DNA of 64,000 bases, taken from the NCBI GenBank assembly GCA_900215285.1, contig OCMG01000003.1, positions 62,001-126,000 of the forward strand. Direction: 5' to 3'. Position 1 is the first letter of the stretch, and every line of letters begins with the position of its first letter. The notes beneath the pieces are model-generated. The model worked only from the letters and a program-made list of their open reading frames with translations. It was not told the origin of the DNA and made no database searches. Below are positions 16,528 to 25,534 of this stretch, piece after piece. A program made the position numbers and the translations under genes. This DNA comes from Ensifer adhaerens. GTDB taxonomy: Bacteria > Pseudomonadota > Alphaproteobacteria > Rhizobiales > Rhizobiaceae.

Positions 16528-18530
16528 GCGGCGTCCTCCTCGATTGCAACCATCAGCGTACCGGCCGCGAGCTGCTGGCCCTTGGCAATGCGGACGTCCG
16601 CGATCGTGCCGCGCGCCGTGGCTTTGAGCGTATGTTGCATTTTCATCGCCTCCAGCACGGCCAGCGGCTGACCGGCCTCGACCGTCTGGCCCGGCTCGAC
16701 AAGAACCGAAACCACCAGACCCGGCATAGGGGCAACGACGCGGCCGGAGCCTGCCACTGCGGCTGCATCCTCCCACGGCCGATGCGGCTTCAGCGAAAAG
16801 CGCCGCGGGCCGATCGCCAGCAGCAGTTCGCCATCGTGGCGCTCGCTGAAGAGCACGGTCTGGCGCTTGCCACCGGCCAGAAGCACCGCCTCATGCCCCT
16901 CAATGCGAACAATCTCGATCGCATGCTGCCAATCGCCCCCCTCGGCCATCGTCCAGACCTTTCCGGCGCAGAGACCGGTGAGGCGGCGAAGCTGCCCGCC
17001 AAGCGTCACGTCGAGACGCGAGGCCAAGGGAGCTGCGGACTGAAAGCCGATCAGGCTCTCATCCGGCAGGGTCGAGGCGGCGAGCGCCTTGCGGCTTTCG
17101 AGCGCGAGCTTCAGCGCCGCGCCCATGGCGAGGCTGAGACTGTCGATTTCGGCCTCTTTCACGCCATCCGGATAGTTCTCGCCGATGAAGGCGGTCGTGG
17201 CACGGCCTTCGGCAAAGTCGGGGCGCTCCAGAATGTCGATCAGGAATTCGGCATTGGTGGAAAGCCCCAGCACCGCCGTGTCTTTCAGCGCGCCGATGAG
17301 CCGCCGCCGCGCGACATCGCGCGTCGGGCCATGCGCAATGACCTTGGCGAGCATCGGATCGTAGAAGGGCGATACGGTCTGGCCCGTGACAATGCCCGCA
17401 TCAATCCGCACGCCGGGACCGGTCGCCGGCTGCCAGAGCGCGATATCGCCCGTCGCCGGCAGGAAGCCAGCAGCCGGGTCTTCGGCATAAAGCCGCACCT
17501 CGATGGCGTGGCCGTCGAGCCGCAAATCATCCTGACCCAGCGGCAGCGGTTCGCCCTGTGCCACGGCGATCTGCATGGCGACGAGATCGAGCCCCGTCAC
17601 CATTTCCGTCACCGGATGCTCGACCTGAAGCCGGGTGTTCATTTCGAGGAAATAGAATTCGCCGCGGTCATCCAGCAGGAATTCCACCGTCCCCGCGCCG
17701 CGATAGTCGACCGCGCGCGCTGCCTCCACCGCCGCCTTGCCCATGCGGGCGCGAAGTTCGGGCGAAACGACCGGAGACGGGGCCTCCTCGACCACCTTCT
17801 GATGCCGGCGCTGCACCGAGCAGTCGCGTTCGCCGAGATGGATCACATGGCCATGCGCATCGGCAAAGACCTGGATTTCGACATGGCGCGGCCGGCGCAC
17901 GGCCTTCTCAAGAATGAGATCGCCGGAGCCGAAAGCGCTCAGCGCCTCCGCCCGCGCCCGTGTCAGCGCATCCGCCAGCTCGGTGGGCTCTTCGACCAGC
18001 CGCATGCCGCGCCCGCCACCACCGGCCGAGGCCTTGACCATGACCGGGAAGCCGATCCGCTCCGCCTCAGCGATGAAGGTCGCGTCGCTCTGGTCGAGCC
18101 CTTCATAGCCCGGAACGCAGGGTACGCCAGCGGCGATCATGGCGCGCTTGGCGCCCGCCTTGTCGCCCATGACGCGGATCGCCTCGACCGGCGGGCCGAT
18201 GAAGACGAGCCCGGCAGCCGCGACGGCTTGAGCAAAACCGGCATTTTCCGAGAGGAAGCCATAGCCCGGATGGATCGCCTCCGCCCCGCTCAACCGCGCG
18301 GCCTCGATGATCTTTTCGGGCCGGAGATAGCTTTCGCCCACCGGACCGGGGCCGATCAGTACGGCCTCGTCGGCCAGCGCCACATGCGGCGCGCCCTTGT
18401 CGGCTTCGGAATAGACGGCGACCGTGCGCAAGCCCAGTGCCCGCGCCGAGCGGATGACACGGCAGGCGATTTCGCCGCGATTGGCAATCAGGATTGAAGA
18501 GAAACGAGACATGGTCATGGGCATACTCAT
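16524..18530 (-). CDS. Acyl-CoA carboxylase alpha subunit (biotin carboxylase + BCCP)
   Basis: Carboxylates its own biotin with bicarbonate and ATP and hands the carboxyl group to the beta subunit; 668 residues. Biotin carboxylase at about 6-450 (ILIANRGEIACRVIRSARAL at the start, a glycine-rich ATP-grasp loop ASAGGGGRGM), a linker, and a C-terminal biotinyl domain with VLEAMKMQHT (biotin lysine about K630). Start and stop overlap the neighbours by 4 nt on both sides. Domain plan matches the methylcrotonyl-, geranyl- and propionyl-CoA carboxylases; sequence alone does not separate these. Confidence 0.9.
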   Translation of the reverse strand: MSMPMTMSRFSSILIANRGEIACRVIRSARALGLRTVAVYSEADKGAPHVALADEAVLIGPGPVGESYLRPEKIIEAARLSGAEAIHPGYGFLSENAGFAQAVAAAGLVFIGPPVEAIRVMGDKAGAKRAMIAAGVPCVPGYEGLDQSDATFIAEAERIGFPVMVKASAGGGGRGMRLVEEPTELADALTRARAEALSAFGSGDLILEKAVRRPRHVEIQVFADAHGHVIHLGERDCSVQRRHQKVVEEAPSPVVSPELRARMGKAAVEAARAVDYRGAGTVEFLLDDRGEFYFLEMNTRLQVEHPVTEMVTGLDLVAMQIAVAQGEPLPLGQDDLRLDGHAIEVRLYAEDPAAGFLPATGDIALWQPATGPGVRIDAGIVTGQTVSPFYDPMLAKVIAHGPTRDVARRRLIGALKDTAVLGLSTNAEFLIDILERPDFAEGRATTAFIGENYPDGVKEAEIDSLSLAMGAALKLALESRKALAASTLPDESLIGFQSAAPLASRLDVTLGGQLRRLTGLCAGKVWTMAEGGDWQHAIEIVRIEGHEAVLLAGGKRQTVLFSERHDGELLLAIGPRRFSLKPHRPWEDAAAVAGSGRVVAPMPGLVVSVLVEPGQTVEAGQPLAVLEAMKMQHTLKATARGTIADVRIAKGQQLAAGTLMVAIEEDAA

Positions 18531-20143
18531 GGGCGGGCAACTCCGAAGCTGTTGGGACGGAGGGCGCGCTGCCGCGCCTCGAGGCAGGTCAGCAGGCAGA
18601 AGGCAATGACGCTGCGGCTGTCGCGCGGGTCGATGAGCCCATGATCGAGCACCCGGCCGGATGTGTAGAAGGGCGAGGACTGCCGGTCGAAGAGCGACTT
18701 GATCGCCGCTTCCTGCGCGGCGAGCTTCTCCTCGTCCAGAGAATCGCCACGGCGGGCTGCCCCGGCACGCGCCACGGTGGACATGGTCCGCGCCGCCTGC
18801 TCGCCGCCCATCACGCCGCTCTGGCTGCTCGGCCAGGCGAAGAGGAAATCGGGCTCGAACGCAATGCCGGCCATACCGTAATTGCCGGCCCCGAAGCTCG
18901 CGCCGACATAGAGCGTGATCTTCGGCACCTTGGCATTGGCGACCGCCTGGATCATCTTCGATCCATGCTTGATCATGCCGGCCTGCTCATAGGCCGTGCC
19001 GACCATGTAGCCGGTCGTGTTGTTGAGGAAGACGAGCGCCGTGCCCGCCTGTTCGCAGGCCTGGATGAAATGCGTTGCCTTGGTCGCCCCGGCCGGATCG
19101 ATCGGCCCGTTATTGCCGAGAATGCCGACGGCAACGCCGTGAATGGTCGCCTGAAGGCAGACCGTCTGCGGGCCATAGCCGGGCTTGAACTCGGTGAATT
19201 CCGAGCCGTCCACCAGCCGCGCAGCCAGTTCCCGCACGTCATAGGGCACCTTCATGTCGAGCGGCACCAAGCCTGCGATCTCGTCGCTGGAGAGACGCGG
19301 CGGGGCATAAGCACGGGGACCCGGCTGCATGTCGCGGTTCCAGTCGAGCCGGGCCATGACGTCGCGGGCCATGGCGATGGCGTGAATGTCATCCTCGGCG
19401 AGATATTCGACGAGACCGGAGACGGTGGCATGCATTTCGACCCCGCCCAGATCCTCCTCCTTCGCCTTCTCGCCGGTGGCGGCATAGACGAGGGCGGCGC
19501 CGGCCAGCGCCGCCATGCCGTTCTTGCGCACGCCGATCACATAGTCGGACATGCCGGGCATATAGGCCCCGCCGGCGGTTGAGGGGCCATGCAGCACGGC
19601 AATGGTCGGCAAGCCTGCAGCCGAGAGCCGGGCGAGATTGCGGAACACCGCCCCGCCGCGCGCCCAGTCGTCCACGACATAATTCATCAGGTTGGCGCCG
19701 GCACTTTCCACCAGATGGATGAAGGGCAGCTTCTGGCGCAGCGCGATCTCCTGCATGGAAAGCATGGCCTGCAATGCAAACGGGCTGAGCGCACCGGCGT
19801 TGATGCCGCTGTCATCCACGACGATCATCGCCCGCACGCCGGAAACAAAGCCGATGCCGCCGATGAAGGTCGAGCCAGGAACGGAAGCCGCCTCATCCTT
19901 GGCATCCGCCATATAGCCGGCAAGGCTGTGCAGCCTGAGATACGGCAGACCAGGATCGAGAAGGCGCGCCAGCCGCTCGCGCGGCGTGATCTGGCCACGC
20001 TCCTCGAAACGGGCGCGGCGCTTTTCCGAAGCCGTTTCGGCCCGTGCCTCAAGGGCGCGAAGCTGCTTCACGGTCTCCAGCATGCCGTCCCTGTTTGCGA
20101 TGAATTCCGGCGCCCCGGCATCGACCCGCGTTTGAAATGCCAC
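18527..20143 (-). CDS. Acyl-CoA carboxylase beta subunit (carboxyltransferase)
   Basis: Transfers the carboxyl group from biotin to the acyl-CoA; 538 residues, usual for methylcrotonyl/geranyl-CoA carboxylase beta. Crotonase-fold halves carry the oxyanion glycines (HGPSTAGGAYMPGMSDY; YVGASFGAGNYGMAG). The start is assigned to GTG at 20143 because a GGGAGG site lies 6 nt upstream and the family N-terminus (ANRDGMLETVKQLRALE) follows; an in-frame ATG at 20374 would reach into the divergent tetR promoter. Head of a five-gene minus-strand operon facing tetR. Confidence 0.9.
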   Translation of the reverse strand: MAFQTRVDAGAPEFIANRDGMLETVKQLRALEARAETASEKRRARFEERGQITPRERLARLLDPGLPYLRLHSLAGYMADAKDEAASVPGSTFIGGIGFVSGVRAMIVVDDSGINAGALSPFALQAMLSMQEIALRQKLPFIHLVESAGANLMNYVVDDWARGGAVFRNLARLSAAGLPTIAVLHGPSTAGGAYMPGMSDYVIGVRKNGMAALAGAALVYAATGEKAKEEDLGGVEMHATVSGLVEYLAEDDIHAIAMARDVMARLDWNRDMQPGPRAYAPPRLSSDEIAGLVPLDMKVPYDVRELAARLVDGSEFTEFKPGYGPQTVCLQATIHGVAVGILGNNGPIDPAGATKATHFIQACEQAGTALVFLNNTTGYMVGTAYEQAGMIKHGSKMIQAVANAKVPKITLYVGASFGAGNYGMAGIAFEPDFLFAWPSSQSGVMGGEQAARTMSTVARAGAARRGDSLDEEKLAAQEAAIKSLFDRQSSPFYTSGRVLDHGLIDPRDSRSVIAFCLLTCLEARQRALRPNSFGVARP

Positions 20144-20292
20144 GTCGTTCCTCCCTGTCCGGCCTGCACAACTTGCGCGGCCCGCGAACTGTCCGGCTTT
20201 TAGCGAAGCACTCCTCAGGCTTCGCCAGCCCGGCTCAGCACCGGCCTCAACCGAACTCTTTTTCATTCGCTCTGTCGAGCACTTGAAAACAA

Positions 20293-20306
20293 ACCGTTCG
20301 TACGGT
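20293..20306. promoter_or_regulatory. Palindromic operator between carboxylase operon and tetR
   Basis: ACCGTTCGTACGGT: 5-bp arms ACCGT/ACGGT around TCGT, in the AT-richer part of the 242-nt divergent gap, about 80 nt before tetR and 150 nt before the carboxylase start. Size and position suit a TetR operator controlling both directions. Confidence 0.6.
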
Positions 20307-20385
20307 ATGTCTGCCACAACATGATCGAAGCCGTCAAGCGGGATCGCGAAAATCAAGCAGCAGACGAGGAACAAGAGGGGGAGCC

Positions 20386-21024
20386 ATGACGACAGTCGAT
20401 GAAACAGAGAAGGGCCCGCGCAAGCAGGCGGACCGGGTGCGCGACATGCAGGACCGGCTGATTGCCGCGACCGTCATCTGCCTCGACCGCTACGGCTATT
20501 CCGGCACCTCGATTTCGGCGATCCAGGATGCGGCGGGCGTCTCGCGCGGCGCGATCCTGCATCATTATCCGTCCCGGCAGGAGTTGATCGCCGCGACCGC
20601 CGCGCGCCTTCTCGACGCGGCGCTGCGGCCGACGCAGGAGGGACGGCCGGGGCGCGGCGATGGTGCAAAGACGATCGAGGAACTGCTGCTCTTCTATTGG
20701 CGGCAGGTCATGAACGTGCCGGAAGGCCGCGCCTTCATAGAAATTCTTGTCGCCTGCCGCACCGACGAGGCGCTGGAATCGGCGCTTTCCGATCTCTTCA
20801 CCACCTGGGATGCGAAGGTGGCCGAAACTGCACGCCACCGCTTTGCTGCCTTCACCGAAGACCCGGACGATGCCGCCCTTCTCTGGTCGATCGCCCGCAC
20901 CTTCCTGCGCGGCCTGATCATCCATTCCCGCTTCGTCGACGATCCGGCGCATCTGGAAAACATGGTCCGCCGCTTCGCCGCGCTGATCTCGCCGCAACTT
21001 TCCCTCAAGACCCGGGCGCATTGA
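20386..21024 (+). CDS. TetR family regulator of the acyl-CoA carboxylase cluster
   Basis: Repressor-type protein of 212 residues. HTH at about 25-70 (RYGYSGTSISAIQDAAGVSR, then GAILHHYPSRQELIAAT). It is the first gene of the plus-strand half of the module and is divergent from the carboxylase operon, with a palindrome between them. Its stop and the SDR start are 2 nt apart, so it is co-expressed with the catabolic genes. Acyl-CoA intermediates are the usual effectors of TetR proteins in atu/liu-type clusters; that is family knowledge, not shown here. Confidence 0.88.
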   Translation: MTTVDETEKGPRKQADRVRDMQDRLIAATVICLDRYGYSGTSISAIQDAAGVSRGAILHHYPSRQELIAATAARLLDAALRPTQEGRPGRGDGAKTIEELLLFYWRQVMNVPEGRAFIEILVACRTDEALESALSDLFTTWDAKVAETARHRFAAFTEDPDDAALLWSIARTFLRGLIIHSRFVDDPAHLENMVRRFAALISPQLSLKTRAH

Positions 21025-21026
21025 CC

Positions 21027-21857
21027 ATGACGGAAACACTCACGGGCAAGACCCTCTTCATCACCGGCGGTAGCCGGGGCATTGGCCGCGAGGTTGCGCT
21101 GCGCGCCGCGCGCGAGGGCGCCCATGTCGTCATCGCCGCCAAGACCTCCGAGCCGCATCCGAAACTTCCCGGCACGATCCATTCCACGGTCGCCGAGATC
21201 GAGGCGGCGGGCGGTCGCGGTCTGGCGCTGATGCTGGATGTGCGCGACGCCGACGCAGTCGAGGCAGCGGTCGCCCAGGCGGCCGGCCACTTCGGCGGCA
21301 TCGACGCGGTGATCAACAATGCGGGCGCGATCGGGCTCACGCCGCTTGCCGAGACCGGCGTTAAACGCTTCGACCTGATGATGCAAATCAACGCCCGCGC
21401 GGTCTTCGTCACGGCAAAAGCCGCCCTGCCCTTTCTGAAGCAATCGGCCAATCCGCATATCCTCAGTCTCTCGCCGCCGCTCAATTTCGAGCCCCACTGG
21501 CTGAAGCCCTATATCCCCTACACGGTGACGAAATATGCCATGACGATCCTGTCGCTCGGCCTTGCGGAGGAGCTGCGCGCCGATGGCATTGCCGTCAACA
21601 CGCTGTGGCCGAAGACGACGATTGCCACGGCCGCCGTCGAGCACGAGGTGGATGCGAGCCTGCTCGCCCGCTCGCGCCATCCCGCCATCATGGCGGATGC
21701 GGCACATGCCATCCTGACATCGCCGGCCAACACATTCACCGGCCAGACGACCATCGACGAGGACGTTTTGCGCGCCCGCGGCGTCACCGACTTTTCCGCC
21801 TATAGCGTCGACGCCCAAGTGGAGGACCTTGCGCTCGACCTTTACGTGGACCCCTGA
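21027..21857 (+). CDS. Short-chain dehydrogenase, HSDL2/AtuG-like
   Basis: NAD(P)-dependent oxidoreductase, 276 residues. Cofactor glycines in FITGGSRGIGREVAL, the NNAGAI motif, and the catalytic YTVTK. An insertion after the first helix (AAKTSEPHPKLPGTIHSTVA) is characteristic of the HSDL2-like SDRs, which include AtuG of Pseudomonas citronellol breakdown. The ATG at 21027 follows the tetR stop by 2 nt. Likely acts on a 3-hydroxyacyl or terpenoid alcohol intermediate; substrate inferred from context only. Confidence 0.82.
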   Translation: MTETLTGKTLFITGGSRGIGREVALRAAREGAHVVIAAKTSEPHPKLPGTIHSTVAEIEAAGGRGLALMLDVRDADAVEAAVAQAAGHFGGIDAVINNAGAIGLTPLAETGVKRFDLMMQINARAVFVTAKAALPFLKQSANPHILSLSPPLNFEPHWLKPYIPYTVTKYAMTILSLGLAEELRADGIAVNTLWPKTTIATAAVEHEVDASLLARSRHPAIMADAAHAILTSPANTFTGQTTIDEDVLRARGVTDFSAYSVDAQVEDLALDLYVDP

Positions 21858-21898
21858 CCACCATCGACATGTGAGCACATCACCATGGGAGGAGAGAC

Positions 21899-23479
21899 AT
21901 GCTCAATTACAGCGTCATTCTGGAGGACGCAGCGCGCACGCTGCCCGGCAAGACCGCTTTCATCTTCGGCGAAAAGCGCTGGAGCTTTGAAGAACTCAAT
22001 CAGGCAGCCGCCCGCATCGCGAGCGGACTGAAGGCGCTGGGTGTCGAACCCGGCGACCGTGTCGCGGTCAGTTGCCCCAACGTTCCCTATATCCCGATGA
22101 TCATGTTCGGTGTCCTGAAGGCGGGCGCGGTCTATGTGCCGCTCAACATCCTCCTGAAGACAGAGGAGATCGCCTATCACCTGCGCGACTGCCAGGCGAA
22201 GGCCTTTCTCTGCTTCGAGGGAACAGAGGCATTGCCCATGGGCGCCTGGGGCCATGCGGCCTTCGAAATGGTGCCCGGCTGCGACATGCTGATTGCCATC
22301 ACCGCCGATCCGGCCGCCCCCTCGCCCTTCGAGGACTGCCCGACGCTCGGCCAGATCATGGCCGCCTCTGCGCCGATCAACGAACCCGCGCCGACCAACC
22401 CGGACGACACCGCCATCATCATCTACACATCCGGCACGACCGGCGACCCGAAGGGCGCGGAGCTCACGCATTCCAACGTAATGATGAACACGTTCCTGCT
22501 GCGCGATCTGATGCAATACCAGCCGGGTGACGTGTCGCTGCTGGTGCTGCCGCTCTTCCATGTCTTCGGGCTGATCGTGCAGATGTCGTCCGGGATTCTG
22601 GCCGGCATCACCCATGTCATCCAGCCGCGTTTCGATCCAGAGGCCGTGTTGCAGGCCATGGCGCGGGAGAATGTCAGCGTCTTTTGCGGCACGCCGACCA
22701 TGTATTGGGCGCTGCTGCATCACGACAGTGCGACGGCGCCGGACCCGGTCAGCATCGGCCGGCACCTGCGCTGCTGCATCTCCTCCGGACAGTCCATGCC
22801 GGGGCCGACGCTGAAGGCCTTCGAGGAAAAATTCTCCACCACGATCATCGAGGGCTACGGCATGTCGGAGGCCTCACCCGGCATCACCTTCAACCGGCTG
22901 GAAATGCCGCGCAAGATCGGCTCGGTCGGGACCCCCTTCTGGGGCATCAATGTGCGCATCGTCGATGCCGACGACCGCGATGTGGCGCAGGGAGAGACCG
23001 GCGAGATCATCTGCCGCGGACACAATGTCATGAAGGGCTATTTCAACGCGCCGGAAAAGACGGCGCACGCGCTGCGCGGCGGCTGGCTGCATACCGGCGA
23101 TATCGGCCGTTTCGACGAGGACGGCTATCTCTATATCGTCGACCGGCTGAAGGAGATGATCATTCGCGGCGGCGAGAATGTCTATCCGACCGAGGTCGAG
23201 AAGATGCTGGCCGAACACCCCGCCATTTCGCTCGTCGCCGTCATCGGCACGCCGGACGAGAAATACGGCCAGGAGATCAAGGCCTGTGCAGTTTTGAAGG
23301 CCGGCGCAAGCCTGACGGAAGAAGAGTTCATCGCTTGGGCGAAAAACCGCATGGCGGCGACGAAATATCCGCGCAAGGTGGAATTCATGGCACAGTTGCC
23401 GATGACCGCGACCGGCAAGATCCTCAAGAAAGAACTGGCGCGGCGCGAACTTAGCCGATGCCAGCCGGAACCGGCGTAA
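21899..23479 (+). CDS. Acyl-CoA synthetase (long/medium-chain fatty acid-CoA ligase type)
   Basis: AMP-forming ligase, 526 residues. Motifs: IIYTSGTTGDPKGAELTHS, GYGMSEASPG, GGWLHTGDIGRFDEDGY, hinge DRLKEMIIRGGENVYP, and catalytic lysine TATGKILKKELARR. The ATG follows a strong GGGAGGAGAG site. Third gene of the plus-strand operon tetR-SDR-ligase-hydratase. AtuH in the acyclic-terpenoid cluster has the same role, activating citronellate-like acids; the substrate here is unproven. Confidence 0.88.
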   Translation: MLNYSVILEDAARTLPGKTAFIFGEKRWSFEELNQAAARIASGLKALGVEPGDRVAVSCPNVPYIPMIMFGVLKAGAVYVPLNILLKTEEIAYHLRDCQAKAFLCFEGTEALPMGAWGHAAFEMVPGCDMLIAITADPAAPSPFEDCPTLGQIMAASAPINEPAPTNPDDTAIIIYTSGTTGDPKGAELTHSNVMMNTFLLRDLMQYQPGDVSLLVLPLFHVFGLIVQMSSGILAGITHVIQPRFDPEAVLQAMARENVSVFCGTPTMYWALLHHDSATAPDPVSIGRHLRCCISSGQSMPGPTLKAFEEKFSTTIIEGYGMSEASPGITFNRLEMPRKIGSVGTPFWGINVRIVDADDRDVAQGETGEIICRGHNVMKGYFNAPEKTAHALRGGWLHTGDIGRFDEDGYLYIVDRLKEMIIRGGENVYPTEVEKMLAEHPAISLVAVIGTPDEKYGQEIKACAVLKAGASLTEEEFIAWAKNRMAATKYPRKVEFMAQLPMTATGKILKKELARRELSRCQPEPA

Positions 23480-23501
23480 GGGACATGCGAAAGGACAGAC
23501 G

Positions 23502-24290
23502 ATGCAAGACTACGAAACCCTGACGCTTGCGGTGGACGCCCGCGGCGTCGCCACCTGCACCCTCAACCGGCCCGAGAAGCGCAATGCGATGACCGATCGG
23601 ATGCTCGCGGAGTTCATCGACATGGCCGGCCGCATGTCCGCCGATCCCGACGTGCGTGCCGTCATCCTGACGGGTGCTGGCGATTTCTTCTGCGCCGGCG
23701 GCGATCTCTCCTGGATGAAACAGCAGATCGAGGCTGATCGCGCCACCCGAATGAAACAGGCACGCGGGCTGGCTGATGCGCTCTTCGTCCTGAATACAAT
23801 GGACAAGCCGCTGATCGGCCGCATAAACGGCAGCGCCTTCGGCGGCGGTCTCGGCCTCATCAGCGTCTGCGATGTGGCGATAGCGCCGGCGACCGCACAG
23901 TTCGGCTTCACCGAGACGCGGCTCGGGTTGATCCCCGCCACCATCAGCCCGTACGTGATCGCCCGCATGGGAGAGGGCAAGGCCCGTCGCGTCTTCATGT
24001 CGGCCCGGTTGTTCCCGGCTCATGAGGCGGTGGCGCTCGACCTTCTCGCGCGGGCCGTTCATGCCGAAGACCTCGATGCAGCCATCGAAGCGGAAGTTGC
24101 GCCTTATCTTTCCGTCGCCCCAAGCGCCGTCGCCGCCTCCAAGCGGCTGGCCCGCTCTCTGGGTCCTCGCATCGAGCCGGATGTGATTGACGCGACGATT
24201 GCCGCACTCGCCGATACTTGGGAAACAAACGAAGCCCGCCATGGTATTGAAGCTTTCCTTACCAAGACGTCCCCCCGCTGGACGCGTTAG
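23502..24290 (+). CDS. Enoyl-CoA hydratase, methylglutaconyl/isohexenylglutaconyl-CoA hydratase type
   Basis: Crotonase-fold hydratase of 262 residues. Oxyanion-hole segments GDFFCAGGDLSWM and GGGLGLISVCDVAIA; the catalytic glutamate lies in FTETRLGLIPATISPYV, the signature shared by LiuC/AtuE-type hydratases that act on carboxylated (glutaconyl) CoA esters. That fits the carboxylase in the same cluster: the carboxylase product would be this enzyme's substrate. Last gene of the plus-strand operon, starting 22 nt after the ligase. Confidence 0.85.
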   Translation: MQDYETLTLAVDARGVATCTLNRPEKRNAMTDRMLAEFIDMAGRMSADPDVRAVILTGAGDFFCAGGDLSWMKQQIEADRATRMKQARGLADALFVLNTMDKPLIGRINGSAFGGGLGLISVCDVAIAPATAQFGFTETRLGLIPATISPYVIARMGEGKARRVFMSARLFPAHEAVALDLLARAVHAEDLDAAIEAEVAPYLSVAPSAVAASKRLARSLGPRIEPDVIDATIAALADTWETNEARHGIEAFLTKTSPRWTR

Positions 24291-24412
24291 AGTCTGTCAG
24301 GAATAACTGGAACCTGTGTTTCCCAAAGGGAAAGACTGTTACGGGGCGGCTTTCGCCTTGACTTGATCGGCACTTATCTTTGTCTGAGGCATCAATCTGG
24401 AAAAGAACGCGC

Positions 24413-25411
24413 TCAGATGCGCCGTCCGTCCTCTCCAAAGCGATGCACGTGCGTTGGTAAGGGTTTTAATGTTACCGGCTCGCGAGCGTGAAACTCCATT
24501 TCGCCCGCGACCCGAGCCGTGATCCGAGTTCCATCCTCCATTTCAGCATGCAGGAAAATATCGCTTCCCAGATATTCCGAGGAAACGATACGGGCAGCCC
24601 AGCCGTCGCCGCCGCGCGCCACGGAAAGATGCTCCGGCCGAACGCCGACAGACGCGCAGTCGAGCCGGCGAGCAATGTCGCCTCCCACGATATTCATCTG
24701 AGGCGACCCGATAAAGCTGGCCACAAAGAGGTTCACCGGCGTCTCGTAGACCTCCCGCGGTGTACCGACCTGCTCGACGCGGCCCTTGTTGAGGACGACG
24801 ATCCGGTCAGCCATGGTCATTGCCTCCGTCTGGTCGTGGGTGACGTAAATCGTCGTCGTCTTCAAACGCTCGTGCAACTGCCTGATTTCGGCGCGCATCT
24901 GCACGCGCAGCTTCGCATCCAGATTGGAGAGGGGTTCGTCGAAGAGAAAGACCTTCGGTGCGCGAACAATGGCTCGGCCCATGGCGACGCGCTGGCGCTG
25001 CCCACCAGACAAGGCCACCGGCTTACGCTCCAGGTAGGGACCGAGGTCGAGAACGGCGGCCGCCCGCTTGACCCGCTCGGCGATTTCCGTCGCCGAGCGG
25101 CCCGCGAGTTTAAGGGCGAACCCCATGTTTTCGGCGACCGTCATGTGCGGATAGAGCGCGTAGTTCTGGAACACCATCGCAATGTCGCGTTCTTTTGGCA
25201 TCAGGCCGTTGACCTCTTTGCCATCGATCAGGATGCGCCCGCCGGACACTGTTTCCAGACCCGCAATCATACGAAGCAAGGTTGACTTACCACACCCGGA
25301 CGGACCGACGAGAACCATGAACTGGCCGTCCTCCAATTCGGCAGAGATACCGTGAATCACCTCTAAGGCACCGTAATTCTTTACTATTTTCTCGATTTCA
25401 ACTTTTGCCAT
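24413..25411 (-). CDS. ABC transporter ATP-binding protein, UgpC/MalK family
   Basis: ATPase of a CUT1 sugar importer, 332 residues. Walker [10 protein letters not shown], signature [14 protein letters not shown], Walker [14 protein letters not shown]-loop [10 protein letters not shown], then a C-terminal TOBE regulatory region ([15 protein letters not shown]). It is divergent from the binding protein and permeases at 25535-28671 and shares their promoter region, so it is the likely motor for the alpha-mannoside importer. A second MalK-like ATPase starts at 63288 for the other sugar system. Confidence 0.9.
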   Translation of the reverse strand: MAKVEIEKIVKNYGALEVIHGISAELEDGQFMVLVGPSGCGKSTLLRMIAGLETVSGGRILIDGKEVNGLMPKERDIAMVFQNYALYPHMTVAENMGFALKLAGRSATEIAERVKRAAAVLDLGPYLERKPVALSGGQRQRVAMGRAIVRAPKVFLFDEPLSNLDAKLRVQMRAEIRQLHERLKTTTIYVTHDQTEAMTMADRIVVLNKGRVEQVGTPREVYETPVNLFVASFIGSPQMNIVGGDIARRLDCASVGVRPEHLSVARGGDGWAARIVSSEYLGSDIFLHAEMEDGTRITARVAGEMEFHAREPVTLKPLPTHVHRFGEDGRRI

Positions 25412-25432
25412 CGCTCATCCTCCCGAATGCCC

Positions 25433-25460
25433 TTGACACAAAACAAAAGTGATTTAACCT
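25433..25460 (+). promoter_or_regulatory. Sigma-70 type promoter of the mannoside importer operon
   Basis: TTGACA (25433-25438), 16-nt AT-rich spacer, TAACCT (25455-25460), in the 123-nt divergent gap. The start would lie about 65 nt before the binding-protein ATG. The -35 box is a perfect consensus; the -10 box is weak. Confidence 0.5.
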
Positions 25461-25534
25461 AAATATCAGGCGCTGGGAAGTCCGCTGCGGAGGCAAGTGG
25501 CACCGGATTCGCCAAGGGATGGAGGATTTTGATT

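Noticed and set aside
16632..18497. 621-residue plus-strand frame opposite the biotin carboxylase
   Set aside because: Antisense shadow of a well-defined enzyme; His/Arg-rich composition typical of GC-rich mirror frames.
24319..24333. TTTCCC-AAA-GGGAAA hairpin in the convergent gap after the hydratase gene
   Set aside because: Only six pairs, half of them A-T, and no T-run follows; could be chance.
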